A stretch of DNA of 64,000 nucleotides. Source: an uncultured Eubacteriales bacterium (GTDB lineage Bacteria > Bacillota > Clostridia > Lachnospirales > Lachnospiraceae). Shown here one piece after another: positions 32,817-41,093 of this stretch. Made by a program: the position numbers and the translations under genes. A model generated the notes under the pieces. That model saw only the letters and a list, made by a program, of their open reading frames with translations, was not told where the DNA came from and did no database searches. Position 1 is the first letter of the stretch. The number at the start of each line of letters is the position of its first letter. The DNA lies in contig OMWY01000009.1 of the NCBI GenBank assembly GCA_900314885.1, positions 1 through 64,000 on the forward strand, given 5' to 3'.

Positions 32817-34391
32817 TTATTCATCGTACTTGGCGCCCCAGAGAGTCGTATTATTTCCAACTGCTGAAAATGCCATAACATCGGTGCCGGCCTCGTCGGT
32901 CATCTTACAGAAGACACCCGAGTAGGTAACATCCTCGTAGCTTATCGTCATATAGTAGGTGCCATTCTTCATGGTCCACTTGCCCTCGATATTTTCACCG
33001 AACACATTTCCCCGCTTCGTAAGTACAAGCTTAAAAGGCTCTGCTACGTTCTTGTCGATATTCATGCCAAGGTTGTCCACATAATAGGTTCCGACAACGT
33101 CGTCCTTCTTGATATCATTCGAAGGAACCTCGCCGTTTGTATTATATGGCAGAACGCAAGGCCAGCCCTCTTCATTTAATATGTACTGCTTGACACGGTC
33201 GGAGAAATTCTCGCCATTATTTGAAAATCTCGTGTGGTAAACAACATATCTTAAATTGGTATCAGGGTCGATAAAGGCCGAGTTATGGCCGGTCGCCATA
33301 TAGTCAGCCTTAAGGCTCGGCATAAAATAATTTCCCGAAAGCTTGAGTCCGAAGCAGGCGTGATTGCCGGACTTCTCGTAAGGCGTCTGACCGTTCATAT
33401 CAACGTAATCACCGTCTACATTCTTTGAACGAAATACCCTGATCTGGTAGCCTCCGTTCGTATTGAGACCGCCGTAAGATACGAAAAGGTAATAATAATC
33501 GCTGTCCTTATCGTACATGATGTAAGGTCCCTCTATAGACTTGTGGCCGCCGCCGAGAAGGCGCTTTCCAAAGTAAGCGTCAACCTGATTCTCAGGGTCA
33601 GCCTCAGGGTGAATTACCTTTCCTGTCTGCTCATCAAGCTGCAGGAGGAAAATACCACCCGACCATGAGCCGTAAACCATCCAAAGCTTGCCGTCTTTAT
33701 CGTAGAAAACGGTCGGGTCGAGGGCGTTCGGATATTCGTTGAAATTATACTCGCCACCGATATCTATATAATTTTCCTTGGCGTAATCCTCCGAGACGTA
33801 ATCAAGCACATCAGTCTTAGTAAGAGATTCATTCGTAAGACCCGAGTAAATGAGGTTCGCCGCCCACTCATATTTGCCATCGATGGTATCACTTGTAGCA
33901 AATTCGAGTGTCGAAGCGTTAAAGGTAGACGAAGTACAATAATAGAGGCAGTACTTCTTCATAGCCTTATTGTAAATGACATCAGGCGCCCAGAGCCTTA
34001 CACCGCCGTTACCATCGGTAGGGATAACGGACGAATCGTTTCCGGTATAATAGAACACGTGGTTATCCTTGTCCGCCATGAGATCGCCGTATATGGCGTT
34101 CTTCTCTGTATAGCCGTTCCCAAGGTAGGTCCAGGTACGTAAGTCATCCGAAACAGCAGCAGTCATGTGAGTTCCGAAGATATAGTACTTGCCATTTTCC
34201 TTGTAAACAGATGGATCATGAACCGCTACCCTTGCGTTCACCGTACCCGTCTTGATGTTCGATGTGTCAACCGTAAAATCCACGTCAACCTTCTCCTTAA
34301 AAATAGTGTCTCTGTTGGCAACCACTGCCGCTACTGCCCCGACAGCCGCCACAGCGCATAGCGCTATGACAATTTTCTTTGTTTTCCCCAT
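32817..34391 (-). CDS. Extracellular GH43 endo-1,5-alpha-L-arabinanase
   Basis: 524 residues. N-terminal signal/anchor (KKIVIALCAVAAVGAVAAVVA, no clear lipobox), so exported and perhaps membrane-tethered. The five-bladed propeller has base Asp in VHDPSVYKENGKYYIFGTHM (about 59), Asp in NALDPTVFYDKDGKLWMVYGSWSGG (about 224) and acid Glu in HKSIEGPYIMYDKDSDYYYLFVSYGG (about 288), plus the calcium-site His in ATGHNSAFIDPDTN. A C-terminal beta domain (about 420-524) is typical of the longer arabinanases. It would cut arabinan outside, feeding the intracellular GH51/GH43 pair. A TTTAGA palindrome in its leader ties it to that operon. Confidence 0.93.
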   Translation of the reverse strand: MGKTKKIVIALCAVAAVGAVAAVVANRDTIFKEKVDVDFTVDTSNIKTGTVNARVAVHDPSVYKENGKYYIFGTHMTAAVSDDLRTWTYLGNGYTEKNAIYGDLMADKDNHVFYYTGNDSSVIPTDGNGGVRLWAPDVIYNKAMKKYCLYYCTSSTFNASTLEFATSDTIDGKYEWAANLIYSGLTNESLTKTDVLDYVSEDYAKENYIDIGGEYNFNEYPNALDPTVFYDKDGKLWMVYGSWSGGIFLLQLDEQTGKVIHPEADPENQVDAYFGKRLLGGGHKSIEGPYIMYDKDSDYYYLFVSYGGLNTNGGYQIRVFRSKNVDGDYVDMNGQTPYEKSGNHACFGLKLSGNYFMPSLKADYMATGHNSAFIDPDTNLRYVVYHTRFSNNGENFSDRVKQYILNEEGWPCVLPYNTNGEVPSNDIKKDDVVGTYYVDNLGMNIDKNVAEPFKLVLTKRGNVFGENIEGKWTMKNGTYYMTISYEDVTYSGVFCKMTDEAGTDVMAFSAVGNNTTLWGAKYDE

Positions 34392-34412
34392 AGTATAACC
34401 CCTTTACATAGT

Positions 34413-34430
34413 CTTTAGATATTTCTAAAG
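34413..34430. promoter_or_regulatory. TTTAGA-N4-TCTAAA operator candidate at endo-arabinanase
   Basis: CTTTAGATATTTCTAAAG, a perfect inverted repeat, lies about 12 bases downstream of the expected transcription start and 21 bases before the ATG. Same core and spacing as 29762-29781. Confidence 0.65.
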
Positions 34431-34450
34431 TATTTTGAGTTCATATAAAC

Positions 34451-34479
34451 ATTATACTACGGTCACGCGAATTTTGCAA
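34451..34479 (-). promoter_or_regulatory. Endo-arabinanase promoter
   Basis: On the minus strand TTGCAA (34474-34479), 17 bases, TATAAT (34451-34456). Confidence 0.7.
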
Positions 34480-34522
34480 GGAGAAAAATATGTTGGTTAA
34501 ATGAAGTTAAAATTTAGTATAT

Positions 34523-34654
34523 TTATTGGTTGTACCATCTAACGCTGTTTCCGATCCATACACCAGTGGTTCGCTCGAATAATCGATGATGTCTGCCATA
34601 GAAGTAAGTTATTGTCAGCGCAATTGCCAAACATAACCATAATAAATTTTTCAT
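34523..34654 (-). CDS. Possible 43-residue membrane peptide
   Basis: An open frame from ATG 34654 encodes KNLLWLCLAIALTITYFYG followed by a basic, aromatic tail (HHRLFERTTGVWIGNSVRWYNQ in parts). The hydrophobic-then-charged layout looks like a real small membrane protein, but no convincing ribosome site precedes it and no homologue comes to mind. It occupies the middle of the 452-base gap between arabinanase and ldh, where nothing else but the flanking promoters is seen. Confidence 0.3.
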   Translation of the reverse strand: MKNLLWLCLAIALTITYFYGRHHRLFERTTGVWIGNSVRWYNQ

Positions 34655-34751
34655 GTGCCAAAGTCAAGCAAATTTTAACAAAATCTTAATTATTTTACTA
34701 ACATGTTTGCTGTTCAGCCTCAACGAATTATGAAGTAAGTCATAGTTGGCC

Positions 34752-34780
34752 TTGATAAATTTCTTGCCAGGGTGTATTAT
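34752..34780 (+). promoter_or_regulatory. ldh promoter
   Basis: TTGATA (34752-34757), 17 bases, TATTAT (34775-34780). An inverted repeat AATAACAT...ATGTTATT (34788-34795, 34811-34818) follows in the leader and could be an operator or a hairpin. Confidence 0.65.
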
Positions 34781-34843
34781 ATTAGAGAATAACATCCATA
34801 ATTTCTGGTTATGTTATTAGCATTTAGAAAAGAGGAATTTATC

Positions 34844-35797
34844 ATGAGCTTTAAGAATTCAAAAGTAGTTATTGTAGGCGCAGGAAATGTCGGTTCCACA
34901 ACGGCTTACAGCATTATCAACCAGGGTCTCTGCGAGGAGGTGGCCCTTATTGATGTAAATAAGGATAAGGCTTACGCTGAGGCGCTTGATATGGCCCACT
35001 CTGTATTTTTCATGAACAGGAATATCAAGGTTCATTCGGGAGATTACAGCGAGTGTAAGGATGCTGATATCGTTATTATTACGGCTTCGGCGCCTATGCC
35101 TAAGGACTCTCATAACCGCCTTGAGATGCTTGCGCCATCCATGAATATCATGAAGTCAATAGTCACTAGTGTCATGGACAACGGCTTTGACGGCATTTTC
35201 CTCATTATATCTAACCCTGTTGATATAATGACATATTACACCTGGAAGATATCAGGCCTTCCTAAGAACCATGTTATAGGAAGCGGTACCAACCTTGACA
35301 GCGCGAGACTCTGCTGTGAGCTGGCGAATATGTACGACCTTGACGCTAAGAGCGTAGAGGCTTACGTATGCGGTGAGCACGGCGACAGCGAGTTTGTTTC
35401 ATGGAATTCGGCTACAATCGGTGGCAAGAACATTGATGATGTCATGGCTGACAATAAGTCACGTACAGGTACGGTCACAAAGCCTGACCTTCTTAAGATG
35501 ACCGCCCAGGCAGGCTGGGAGATATTTAACCGTAAGGGAAATACCTGCTATGGTATAGCTTCTTCAGCGACATCTATTGTGAAGTCTATCCTCTTCAATG
35601 AGAACAGGATTTATCCTGTAACTGTTGATGTGGACGGCCAGTACGGACTTCACGGAGTATTTCTTTCGGTACCGACAATTATTGACAACACAGGTGCCAA
35701 GGAAATTGTTGAAATAAAGCTGATGCCTGATGAGCAGGCAGCGCTCATGCACTCCGCCGAGGTGCTGACGTCCTTCTATGCTGAACTGGCACTATAA
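34844..35797 (+). CDS. ldh: L-lactate dehydrogenase
   Basis: Reduces pyruvate to L-lactate, recycling NADH in fermentation. 317 residues from ATG 34844 (ribosome site AGAGGA; an earlier in-frame ATG lies within the leader repeat). NAD loop VVIVGAGNVGSTTAYSI, NPVDIMTYY (about 123), substrate Arg in GSGTNLDSARLCCEL (about 155) and catalytic His in CGEHGDSEFVSW (about 180) identify LDH rather than malate dehydrogenase. Single-gene transcript. Confidence 0.95.
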   Translation: MSFKNSKVVIVGAGNVGSTTAYSIINQGLCEEVALIDVNKDKAYAEALDMAHSVFFMNRNIKVHSGDYSECKDADIVIITASAPMPKDSHNRLEMLAPSMNIMKSIVTSVMDNGFDGIFLIISNPVDIMTYYTWKISGLPKNHVIGSGTNLDSARLCCELANMYDLDAKSVEAYVCGEHGDSEFVSWNSATIGGKNIDDVMADNKSRTGTVTKPDLLKMTAQAGWEIFNRKGNTCYGIASSATSIVKSILFNENRIYPVTVDVDGQYGLHGVFLSVPTIIDNTGAKEIVEIKLMPDEQAALMHSAEVLTSFYAELAL

Positions 35798-35840
35798 CTC
35801 CTTCCGTTTGTCTATATTTATTCACACTCTATGCTCTTAA

Positions 35841-35884
35841 GGCTCCCTCTTGAGGGGCTGTCTGCGAAGCAGACTGAAGGAGTC
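35841..35884 (+). repeat. Short copy of a CTCCCTC/AGGAGTC-bounded hairpin repeat
   Basis: GGCTCCCTCTTGAGGGGC, then GTCTgcgaagcAGAC, then TGAAGGAGTC. Its ends match, in reverse orientation, the ends of the larger element at 51200-51315. Confidence 0.65.
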
Positions 35885-35886
35885 AA

Positions 35887-35913
35887 AATAAGACACACCT
35901 AGTGTGTCTTATT
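35887..35913 (+). terminator. Hairpin/terminator after ldh; left inverted repeat of FliK-like gene
   Basis: AATAAGACACAC-cta-GTGTGTCTTATT, 12-base perfect stem. Together with upstream TGAAGGAGTCAA it is repeated in opposite orientation after the next gene (38075-38113). Confidence 0.7.
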
Positions 35914-35950
35914 ATTTACCGTATAGTTGCCGATATATTCATTGATAACC

Positions 35951-35989
35951 GTGTCTGGCTCACGCTGCGAAGCTGCGGGTGCCTGACTC
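35951..35989 (+). repeat. Dispersed GTGYCTGRCTC repeat
   Basis: GTGTCTGGCTC and GTGCCTGACTC flank a small GC-rich hairpin (GC-tgcgaa-GC). Reverse complement of the element at 55516-55548 and related to 28128-28160. Confidence 0.6.
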
Positions 35990-36008
35990 GATCTAGAGGA
36001 GGGACACT

Positions 36009-38066
36009 ATGGCAATTGACATATCACGCGTAAATACACAAGGCATCACCATAAACAACGGCAATCAGTCAGGCATTGGCCGCACAGTCGATACAGGAAG
36101 AACAGAAGCTACAGCCGGAACTGGCTCAACCGGTACCATGGACTTCTCAAATCTAAAGGAAGGCCAGACATTTACAGGGCAGGTAACAAATATTACCCCT
36201 GAGGATGTCACCATAGCGCTCGATAACGGTGGAACCCTTACCGCAAGGTACGATGCCAAGGCAGAGCTTACCATAGGCGATGGCGCCCGGTTCAAGGTCA
36301 TCAGCAACGAAAACGGAACCATTGTATTAAAGTCGCTCTCAAATATTTCAAGTATAGACTCGGCAGTCGATAAAGCTCTTATGGCTGCCGACCTTCCATA
36401 CACTCCTAAGAACGAAGAATTAATAAATGCACTTCTTAAAAATGAATTTCCGGTCAACCGCCAGATGATAAATAATATTCTCTCCCAGGCCTATAAGAAT
36501 CCGGATATTTCCATGAAGAACCTCGTCCTTATGAATAAATTAGGTATGGAAATCACTCCCGAAAACACAAGGATGTTCGAAAATTACGCAAACGGAAGAG
36601 GAGAACTTGTAGGCGGTATTAATGACTCCTTTAAGGATATGCTCTCTATGATAGACGGTCTGCTTTCTGATGGCAACACTGATGTCGCTTCGGAATTCGC
36701 AAACAGTCTTTTAACTACGCTTAATACAGGACGTGAGCCTGATGAGATGGTCCTTGCCTTTTTGGAAAATGATACGAATAAGCCACTTACCATTCCTACT
36801 AATGTAGGGAGCTTTGCGGATTATTTATCGCAGATATTTGAAAATGCGGAGAACGGGGGTAAGCCTACCCTTCTTGATTTAAATTTTGCGGGACTTGATA
36901 ATGCCGTTACGGAAGAAGAGAATACAGGAGTAAATAGCCTTTCTAAGGATGTAAATAATATTATTGATGAAAATAATGGAGAACAGAATATCGAAACGGC
37001 AGATCCCGCTGACGGGCCTGCTAAGGCATCAAGGAACCTTGCCGAAATAACCGCTGACACTAGGCTTTCTGAAGTATTCTCAAGAGAAGAGAGACTTCAA
37101 ATTTTCGCCATATTTGAAAATTCGGATAATACCGATGCCGAATCACTACAGAAATTAATAAACGGAAATATGTCAATGAAGGAGCTTTCGGATTTAATAA
37201 ATACACTTCCCGAGAGCGCCACGAACGACAGGCTTCCTGACATTTTAAATAAATTCGTGAGTGGAATTAGTGGGGACACTACCGCAAATGAAGAAGTTGC
37301 GGGAATGTTACCTAAGGAGGCGACACTTAAGCAGGCGGCTGACAGCATTTCAACCTTACTTAAGAGCGGAAATCTTACAAAATCGCAGACCGCGGCCCTC
37401 CTTCACTCAAGGGATTTCAGCCAGACCCTGAGAGCTCTCATGGAGACAAACTGGACTCTCTCTGCGTCTGAATTAAATAAGGATAGCTTAAAGAGCCTCT
37501 ATGAAAGAGTTAACAGGCAGAGCGCCGATATAGCAAAGGCTGCTGCCAAGGCTAGCGCTGAGGGCTGGATTAATTCAAATCTCAAGCAGGACATGGGGCA
37601 GATGAACGAGAATCTTAACTTCATGCAGGCTATGAATGAGCTCATGAACTATGCCCAGGTACCTTTACGAATGAGCGGTCAGAATGTTACGGGGGACCTC
37701 TATGTCTATACTAAAAAGGGCCGTCGCAGAATGACAGCGGATGGAGGTGTATCATGTCTTCTTCACCTTGATATGAGCAACCTCGGCGCCATGAATGTCC
37801 GCATTGAGCTTAAGGGAGCAAATGTCTCGACTAAATTTTACCTTGATGACAATGAGTCCGCTAACCTCATAACATCCCACCTTCACGAGCTCGACGAGGC
37901 TATAGCGAAACAGGGCTATGTAGCGAACAGCGAGGTCGTTAAGAAAAATGATAGAAAGGATGAGCACGCCAAACAAGGCGGCCAGCTTGACTTCGTGAAG
38001 GATTTCGTTGAGCGTGAAATGCCCGAGGGGAGATTTAGCAGGTATTCATTTGATATGAGGGCGTAA
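36009..38066 (+). CDS. Large FliK-like protein (DUF6240-type), flagellar hook-length-control-like C-terminus
   Basis: 685 residues, no signal peptide, ribosome site GAGGAGGGACACT. An N-terminal OB-like region (about 42-105: LKEGQTFTGQVTNITPEDVTIALDNGGTLTARY) precedes a long helical, acidic, low-complexity middle (about 115-520). The C-terminal part (about 575-650: HLDMSNLGAMNVRIELKGANVSTKFYLDDNESANLI) has the LxxLGxVxVxI pattern and following helix of the FliK Flg_hook domain. No flagellar gene is nearby, so it is an orphan. I recall DUF6240 for this type of Lachnospiraceae protein. It is bounded by inverted repeats. Confidence 0.8.
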   Translation: MAIDISRVNTQGITINNGNQSGIGRTVDTGRTEATAGTGSTGTMDFSNLKEGQTFTGQVTNITPEDVTIALDNGGTLTARYDAKAELTIGDGARFKVISNENGTIVLKSLSNISSIDSAVDKALMAADLPYTPKNEELINALLKNEFPVNRQMINNILSQAYKNPDISMKNLVLMNKLGMEITPENTRMFENYANGRGELVGGINDSFKDMLSMIDGLLSDGNTDVASEFANSLLTTLNTGREPDEMVLAFLENDTNKPLTIPTNVGSFADYLSQIFENAENGGKPTLLDLNFAGLDNAVTEEENTGVNSLSKDVNNIIDENNGEQNIETADPADGPAKASRNLAEITADTRLSEVFSREERLQIFAIFENSDNTDAESLQKLINGNMSMKELSDLINTLPESATNDRLPDILNKFVSGISGDTTANEEVAGMLPKEATLKQAADSISTLLKSGNLTKSQTAALLHSRDFSQTLRALMETNWTLSASELNKDSLKSLYERVNRQSADIAKAAAKASAEGWINSNLKQDMGQMNENLNFMQAMNELMNYAQVPLRMSGQNVTGDLYVYTKKGRRRMTADGGVSCLLHLDMSNLGAMNVRIELKGANVSTKFYLDDNESANLITSHLHELDEAIAKQGYVANSEVVKKNDRKDEHAKQGGQLDFVKDFVEREMPEGRFSRYSFDMRA

Positions 38067-38074
38067 ACGAGAAA

Positions 38075-38113
38075 AAAATAAGACACACAAAGTGTGTCTT
38101 ATTTTGACTCCTT
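38075..38113 (-). terminator. Terminator of malY/patB-like gene; right inverted repeat
   Basis: On the minus strand the malY stop TGA begins TGAAGGAGTCAAAATAAGAC, continuing into ACAC-ttt-GTGT and GTCTTATTTTTTTC. It is the inverted counterpart of 35877-35913. Confidence 0.75.
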
Positions 38114-39333
38114 CAATTCATAAAGCTTACCATTCTGTCAAAGGCTTCCTTTATCCTTGCGGTCGGTGAGGCCAGGTTTAATCTGATGGAATAAGGAGCG
38201 TTAAATAGGCTGCCGTCCTGCCAGCCTACACCGTAATCCCAGCCCTTTTTAATAAGCTCATCCCTTGTCATATTGTGGCTCTTAAGGTACTCCTCACAGT
38301 CAAGGAGCATCATATAGGTTCCTTCTGTTTTAAAGGCTGTCACACCGTCTAATTTATTTCTCACGTAATCATCGGCAACATTTACATTTTCGGAAAGAAC
38401 AGGTAGCAGCTGGCTAAGCCAGTTATTTCCTTCCTCGCTGTAAGCTCCTATTAAAGCATGCTCCGAAAAAACATTCATGCTGTTATAGACCAGCTTACTG
38501 CTTATGCCTTGAACGCGCTCACGGATTGTCTTGTTATAAATGATATGATAGGCCCCTATTAATCCTGCCAAATTAAATGTCTTAGATGGGGCGTAAAAGG
38601 CCATTACATTATCATGAGCCCATTCACTTACGGACTGGGCAGGCGTATACGAATTACCGTTCATCATCAGGTCTGACCAGATTTCATCGGAAATTACGGC
38701 GCAGTTATTCTTCTCATAAACCTCCATCGCCCTTGTTATCTCTTCTTTGGTCCAGACTCTGCCGCAAGGATTGTGAGGATTGCAGAATATAGCTACATGA
38801 ATGTGATTTTCCTTTATTTTTCTGTCCATATCCTCATAGTCCATACGCCACGCCCCGCCTTCATCACGGATAAGTGGGCTGTGAACTATATGGTATCCGT
38901 TTCCCGAAACCACCTCTGTAAATCCAACGTAGGTCGGGCTGTGAAGCAGCACGGCATCTCCCGGTGCGGCGAACACCTTCAGCGCCGACAATACCCCGCC
39001 AAGTACACCATTTTCATATCCTATATATTCTTTTTTTATTCCATCGGTGTGCTTTCTAAGTTTATGCCAGTATTTTATGGCTTCATAATATTCGTCACTC
39101 GGCTCAAAGTATCCGAAGGCCGGATGCTTCGCCCTTTCAATTATCGCCTCTGTAACAGAATCCGCGGTAGGAAAATTCATATCCGCTACCCACATCGGAA
39201 TAGGGTCAAAGCCCTCCTTCGCTTTATCCGGTGCGAAGCCCTTAAAATTCGGATTTCCAATTCCGTCTATAGAAATCGCGTCATGACCTCGGCGATCTAT
39301 TAATGTTTCAAAATCATACTTTTTAAAGCACAT
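38113..39333 (-). CDS. PLP-dependent cystathionine beta-lyase-like aminotransferase (MalY/PatB family)
   Basis: 406 residues from ATG 39333 (ribosome site AGAGGGA). Fold-type I enzyme: GFDPIPMWVADMNFPTADSV (about 39) and GYFEPSDEYYEAIKYWHK are MalY/PatB signatures; CNPHNPCGRVWTKEE (about 182), DEIWSDL (about 217) and the PLP lysine in YAPSKTFNLAGLIG (about 246). Releases H2S, ammonia and pyruvate from cystathionine or cysteine, and some members act as aminotransferases. Own promoter TTGACA-17-TATTAT, so separate from the amino-acid cluster upstream. Confidence 0.93.
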   Translation of the reverse strand: MCFKKYDFETLIDRRGHDAISIDGIGNPNFKGFAPDKAKEGFDPIPMWVADMNFPTADSVTEAIIERAKHPAFGYFEPSDEYYEAIKYWHKLRKHTDGIKKEYIGYENGVLGGVLSALKVFAAPGDAVLLHSPTYVGFTEVVSGNGYHIVHSPLIRDEGGAWRMDYEDMDRKIKENHIHVAIFCNPHNPCGRVWTKEEITRAMEVYEKNNCAVISDEIWSDLMMNGNSYTPAQSVSEWAHDNVMAFYAPSKTFNLAGLIGAYHIIYNKTIRERVQGISSKLVYNSMNVFSEHALIGAYSEEGNNWLSQLLPVLSENVNVADDYVRNKLDGVTAFKTEGTYMMLLDCEEYLKSHNMTRDELIKKGWDYGVGWQDGSLFNAPYSIRLNLASPTARIKEAFDRMVSFMN

Positions 39334-39395
39334 GATAAATCCCTCTTTTCCAAAGCGTTCGGTTATAGCCACTGCTTAAGGCAGTTATTCAAACA

Positions 39396-39424
39396 ATAAT
39401 ACACCCCGGAATTAAAATTGTCAA
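39396..39424 (-). promoter_or_regulatory. malY/patB-like gene promoter
   Basis: On the minus strand TTGACA (39419-39424), 17 bases, TATTAT (39396-39401). Confidence 0.75.
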
Positions 39425-39437
39425 GACTTACCGGATA

Positions 39438-41093
39438 TTAAGGTGACAATAATCTTTCTATAAGGCTCTTCTCAAGCTCCGGCAGGACGCCGAACGTATA
39501 TGGCATATTCACCCGTTCCGTCCACTTGTGGGCGTCACGGCCATAGACGCCGATATTTAGCGCCGGAATCGAAAGGTCTCTGATGTCATCGATTGGGACC
39601 GGATATATATTTTCCATTACAGGAAAATTCTCCCTGAGGACATTAATTGAATTGTCATCGTCGTCGCAGTCAATGTAGCTCGAATCAGACAGTGAGGGAT
39701 AAAAATGCTTAATTCTGAATTCGGTTCCCGTACCTTCGCTTACCTCGTCTGAGGTTTCCTTTAATATATCATATATTTTCTGCTCTTCATCGGAGGCTGA
39801 TTCTTCATCATAATGAAGTCTGCAATGCGGTACATAGGGTGGCGCGAAGTAAAGCACAATAGCCGGATCTGTAATGCCGCATACATGAAGCAGGTATCTT
39901 ATTAGTGGAACCTGGAGCTCCCTCTTATCGGTATTTTTCTTTTCCTCCTCAGAATAAATGCGGTCGTATTCATCTTTAGAAAAATCAGTCTTTTCGCGGG
40001 CTTTATTATACAGGTCGGCGAAGGATAATACATTTATCGGATATTCAAACCTCTTTAACGGCAATAAATTTCTGTCGCTGTATTTATCATTTTCTTCGTT
40101 TATTTTATAAAGTACCTTTTTAAATGCGCTCTTACCGGCATTAAGAAGCTTACTCGTTATTTTGCTCATATCGGAATCAAAGACAAAATAATTAAAATAA
40201 AGAAGAGCTTCCTTCGCTGTCTGCACGTTATAGAAATCCTTCAAATCCTTCAATTTAAGGACAGAGGGTGGTGGTGCCATTTCTCCCAGATTTTCATCGG
40301 CGTAATCACAGGAAAGCTGCAATTCATTTATAATCGCAGCCGCGAGAAATGAGGCATCGAAGCCTTCAAAGCACTGACCTACGTGGGTTTCCTTTCCCCG
40401 AATATAAAAGCATGGAAGGACCTTGCCACCCATTCCGGTGTAAAGGGTAATCTTGTCATCACCTTCATATAATTTGGTCGTAAAATCATTATTTAAGGCA
40501 GCGATAAATTTGTAGCCTTCTCCTCTTAATTTCTTTAATTCCGGAAGGCTTGTAATTATTCCCGTATGAAGATTCTCCTCAACAGGATTAAAAAGCCCAA
40601 TAATATTTCCCGATAATTTATCCGGATTCTCTGAAAAGCGCTTAATTAAAACCATAAATACCGCATCGCCGCTCTTCATATCAGAAGCGCCGCGGCCGAA
40701 CATATAATCGCCCGAATTAAGGTCAGAAAGGACCTCGGGTGGAAGGTTTACCCTGCCCTCTCTTAAGGCGGCTTCTAATTTATCAGGGAAGCAGGCAAGC
40801 TCCTTAAGCGGACCATAGTCCTCAATTCCGACCATGTCTGTGTGGCCATGAATAATTACGGTATTTTTATTATTATCCTTTTCCCCTTTTAGAAGAGCCA
40901 TTACGCTCATTCTTCCAAGGGAATCTCCCGGAATGGGAATGGTAATCAGATTTTCCGGGTGCTTCATAAAATATGGGAGCTTAGCGAAGTAATCCCTAAT
41001 ATAAAGGGATACTTCCTTCTCTCCCGCAGTGCCATTCACACTGTTAATATTTACAAGCTTTTCCGTAAGAAGTTTTATTTCCTCGTCAATCAT
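39438..41093 (-). CDS. M20-family hydrolase, RocB-like
   Basis: 551 residues, longer than ordinary M20 peptidases and in the RocB size range. LVNINSVNGTAGEKEVSLYIRDYF (about 12), metal-binding VIIHGHTDMVG (about 80) and GRGASDMKSGDAVFMVLI (about 131), then NPVEENLHTG (Glu pair, about 168) conform to the M20 active site. RocB is part of the arginine catabolic genes of Bacillus with unknown exact substrate. Here it is the last gene after a DDAH/ADI-like hydrolase and a HisC-like aminotransferase, overlapping the latter by four bases, so an amide- or peptide-bond cleavage in the same pathway is inferred. Confidence 0.85.
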   Translation of the reverse strand: MIDEEIKLLTEKLVNINSVNGTAGEKEVSLYIRDYFAKLPYFMKHPENLITIPIPGDSLGRMSVMALLKGEKDNNKNTVIIHGHTDMVGIEDYGPLKELACFPDKLEAALREGRVNLPPEVLSDLNSGDYMFGRGASDMKSGDAVFMVLIKRFSENPDKLSGNIIGLFNPVEENLHTGIITSLPELKKLRGEGYKFIAALNNDFTTKLYEGDDKITLYTGMGGKVLPCFYIRGKETHVGQCFEGFDASFLAAAIINELQLSCDYADENLGEMAPPPSVLKLKDLKDFYNVQTAKEALLYFNYFVFDSDMSKITSKLLNAGKSAFKKVLYKINEENDKYSDRNLLPLKRFEYPINVLSFADLYNKAREKTDFSKDEYDRIYSEEEKKNTDKRELQVPLIRYLLHVCGITDPAIVLYFAPPYVPHCRLHYDEESASDEEQKIYDILKETSDEVSEGTGTEFRIKHFYPSLSDSSYIDCDDDDNSINVLRENFPVMENIYPVPIDDIRDLSIPALNIGVYGRDAHKWTERVNMPYTFGVLPELEKSLIERLLSP

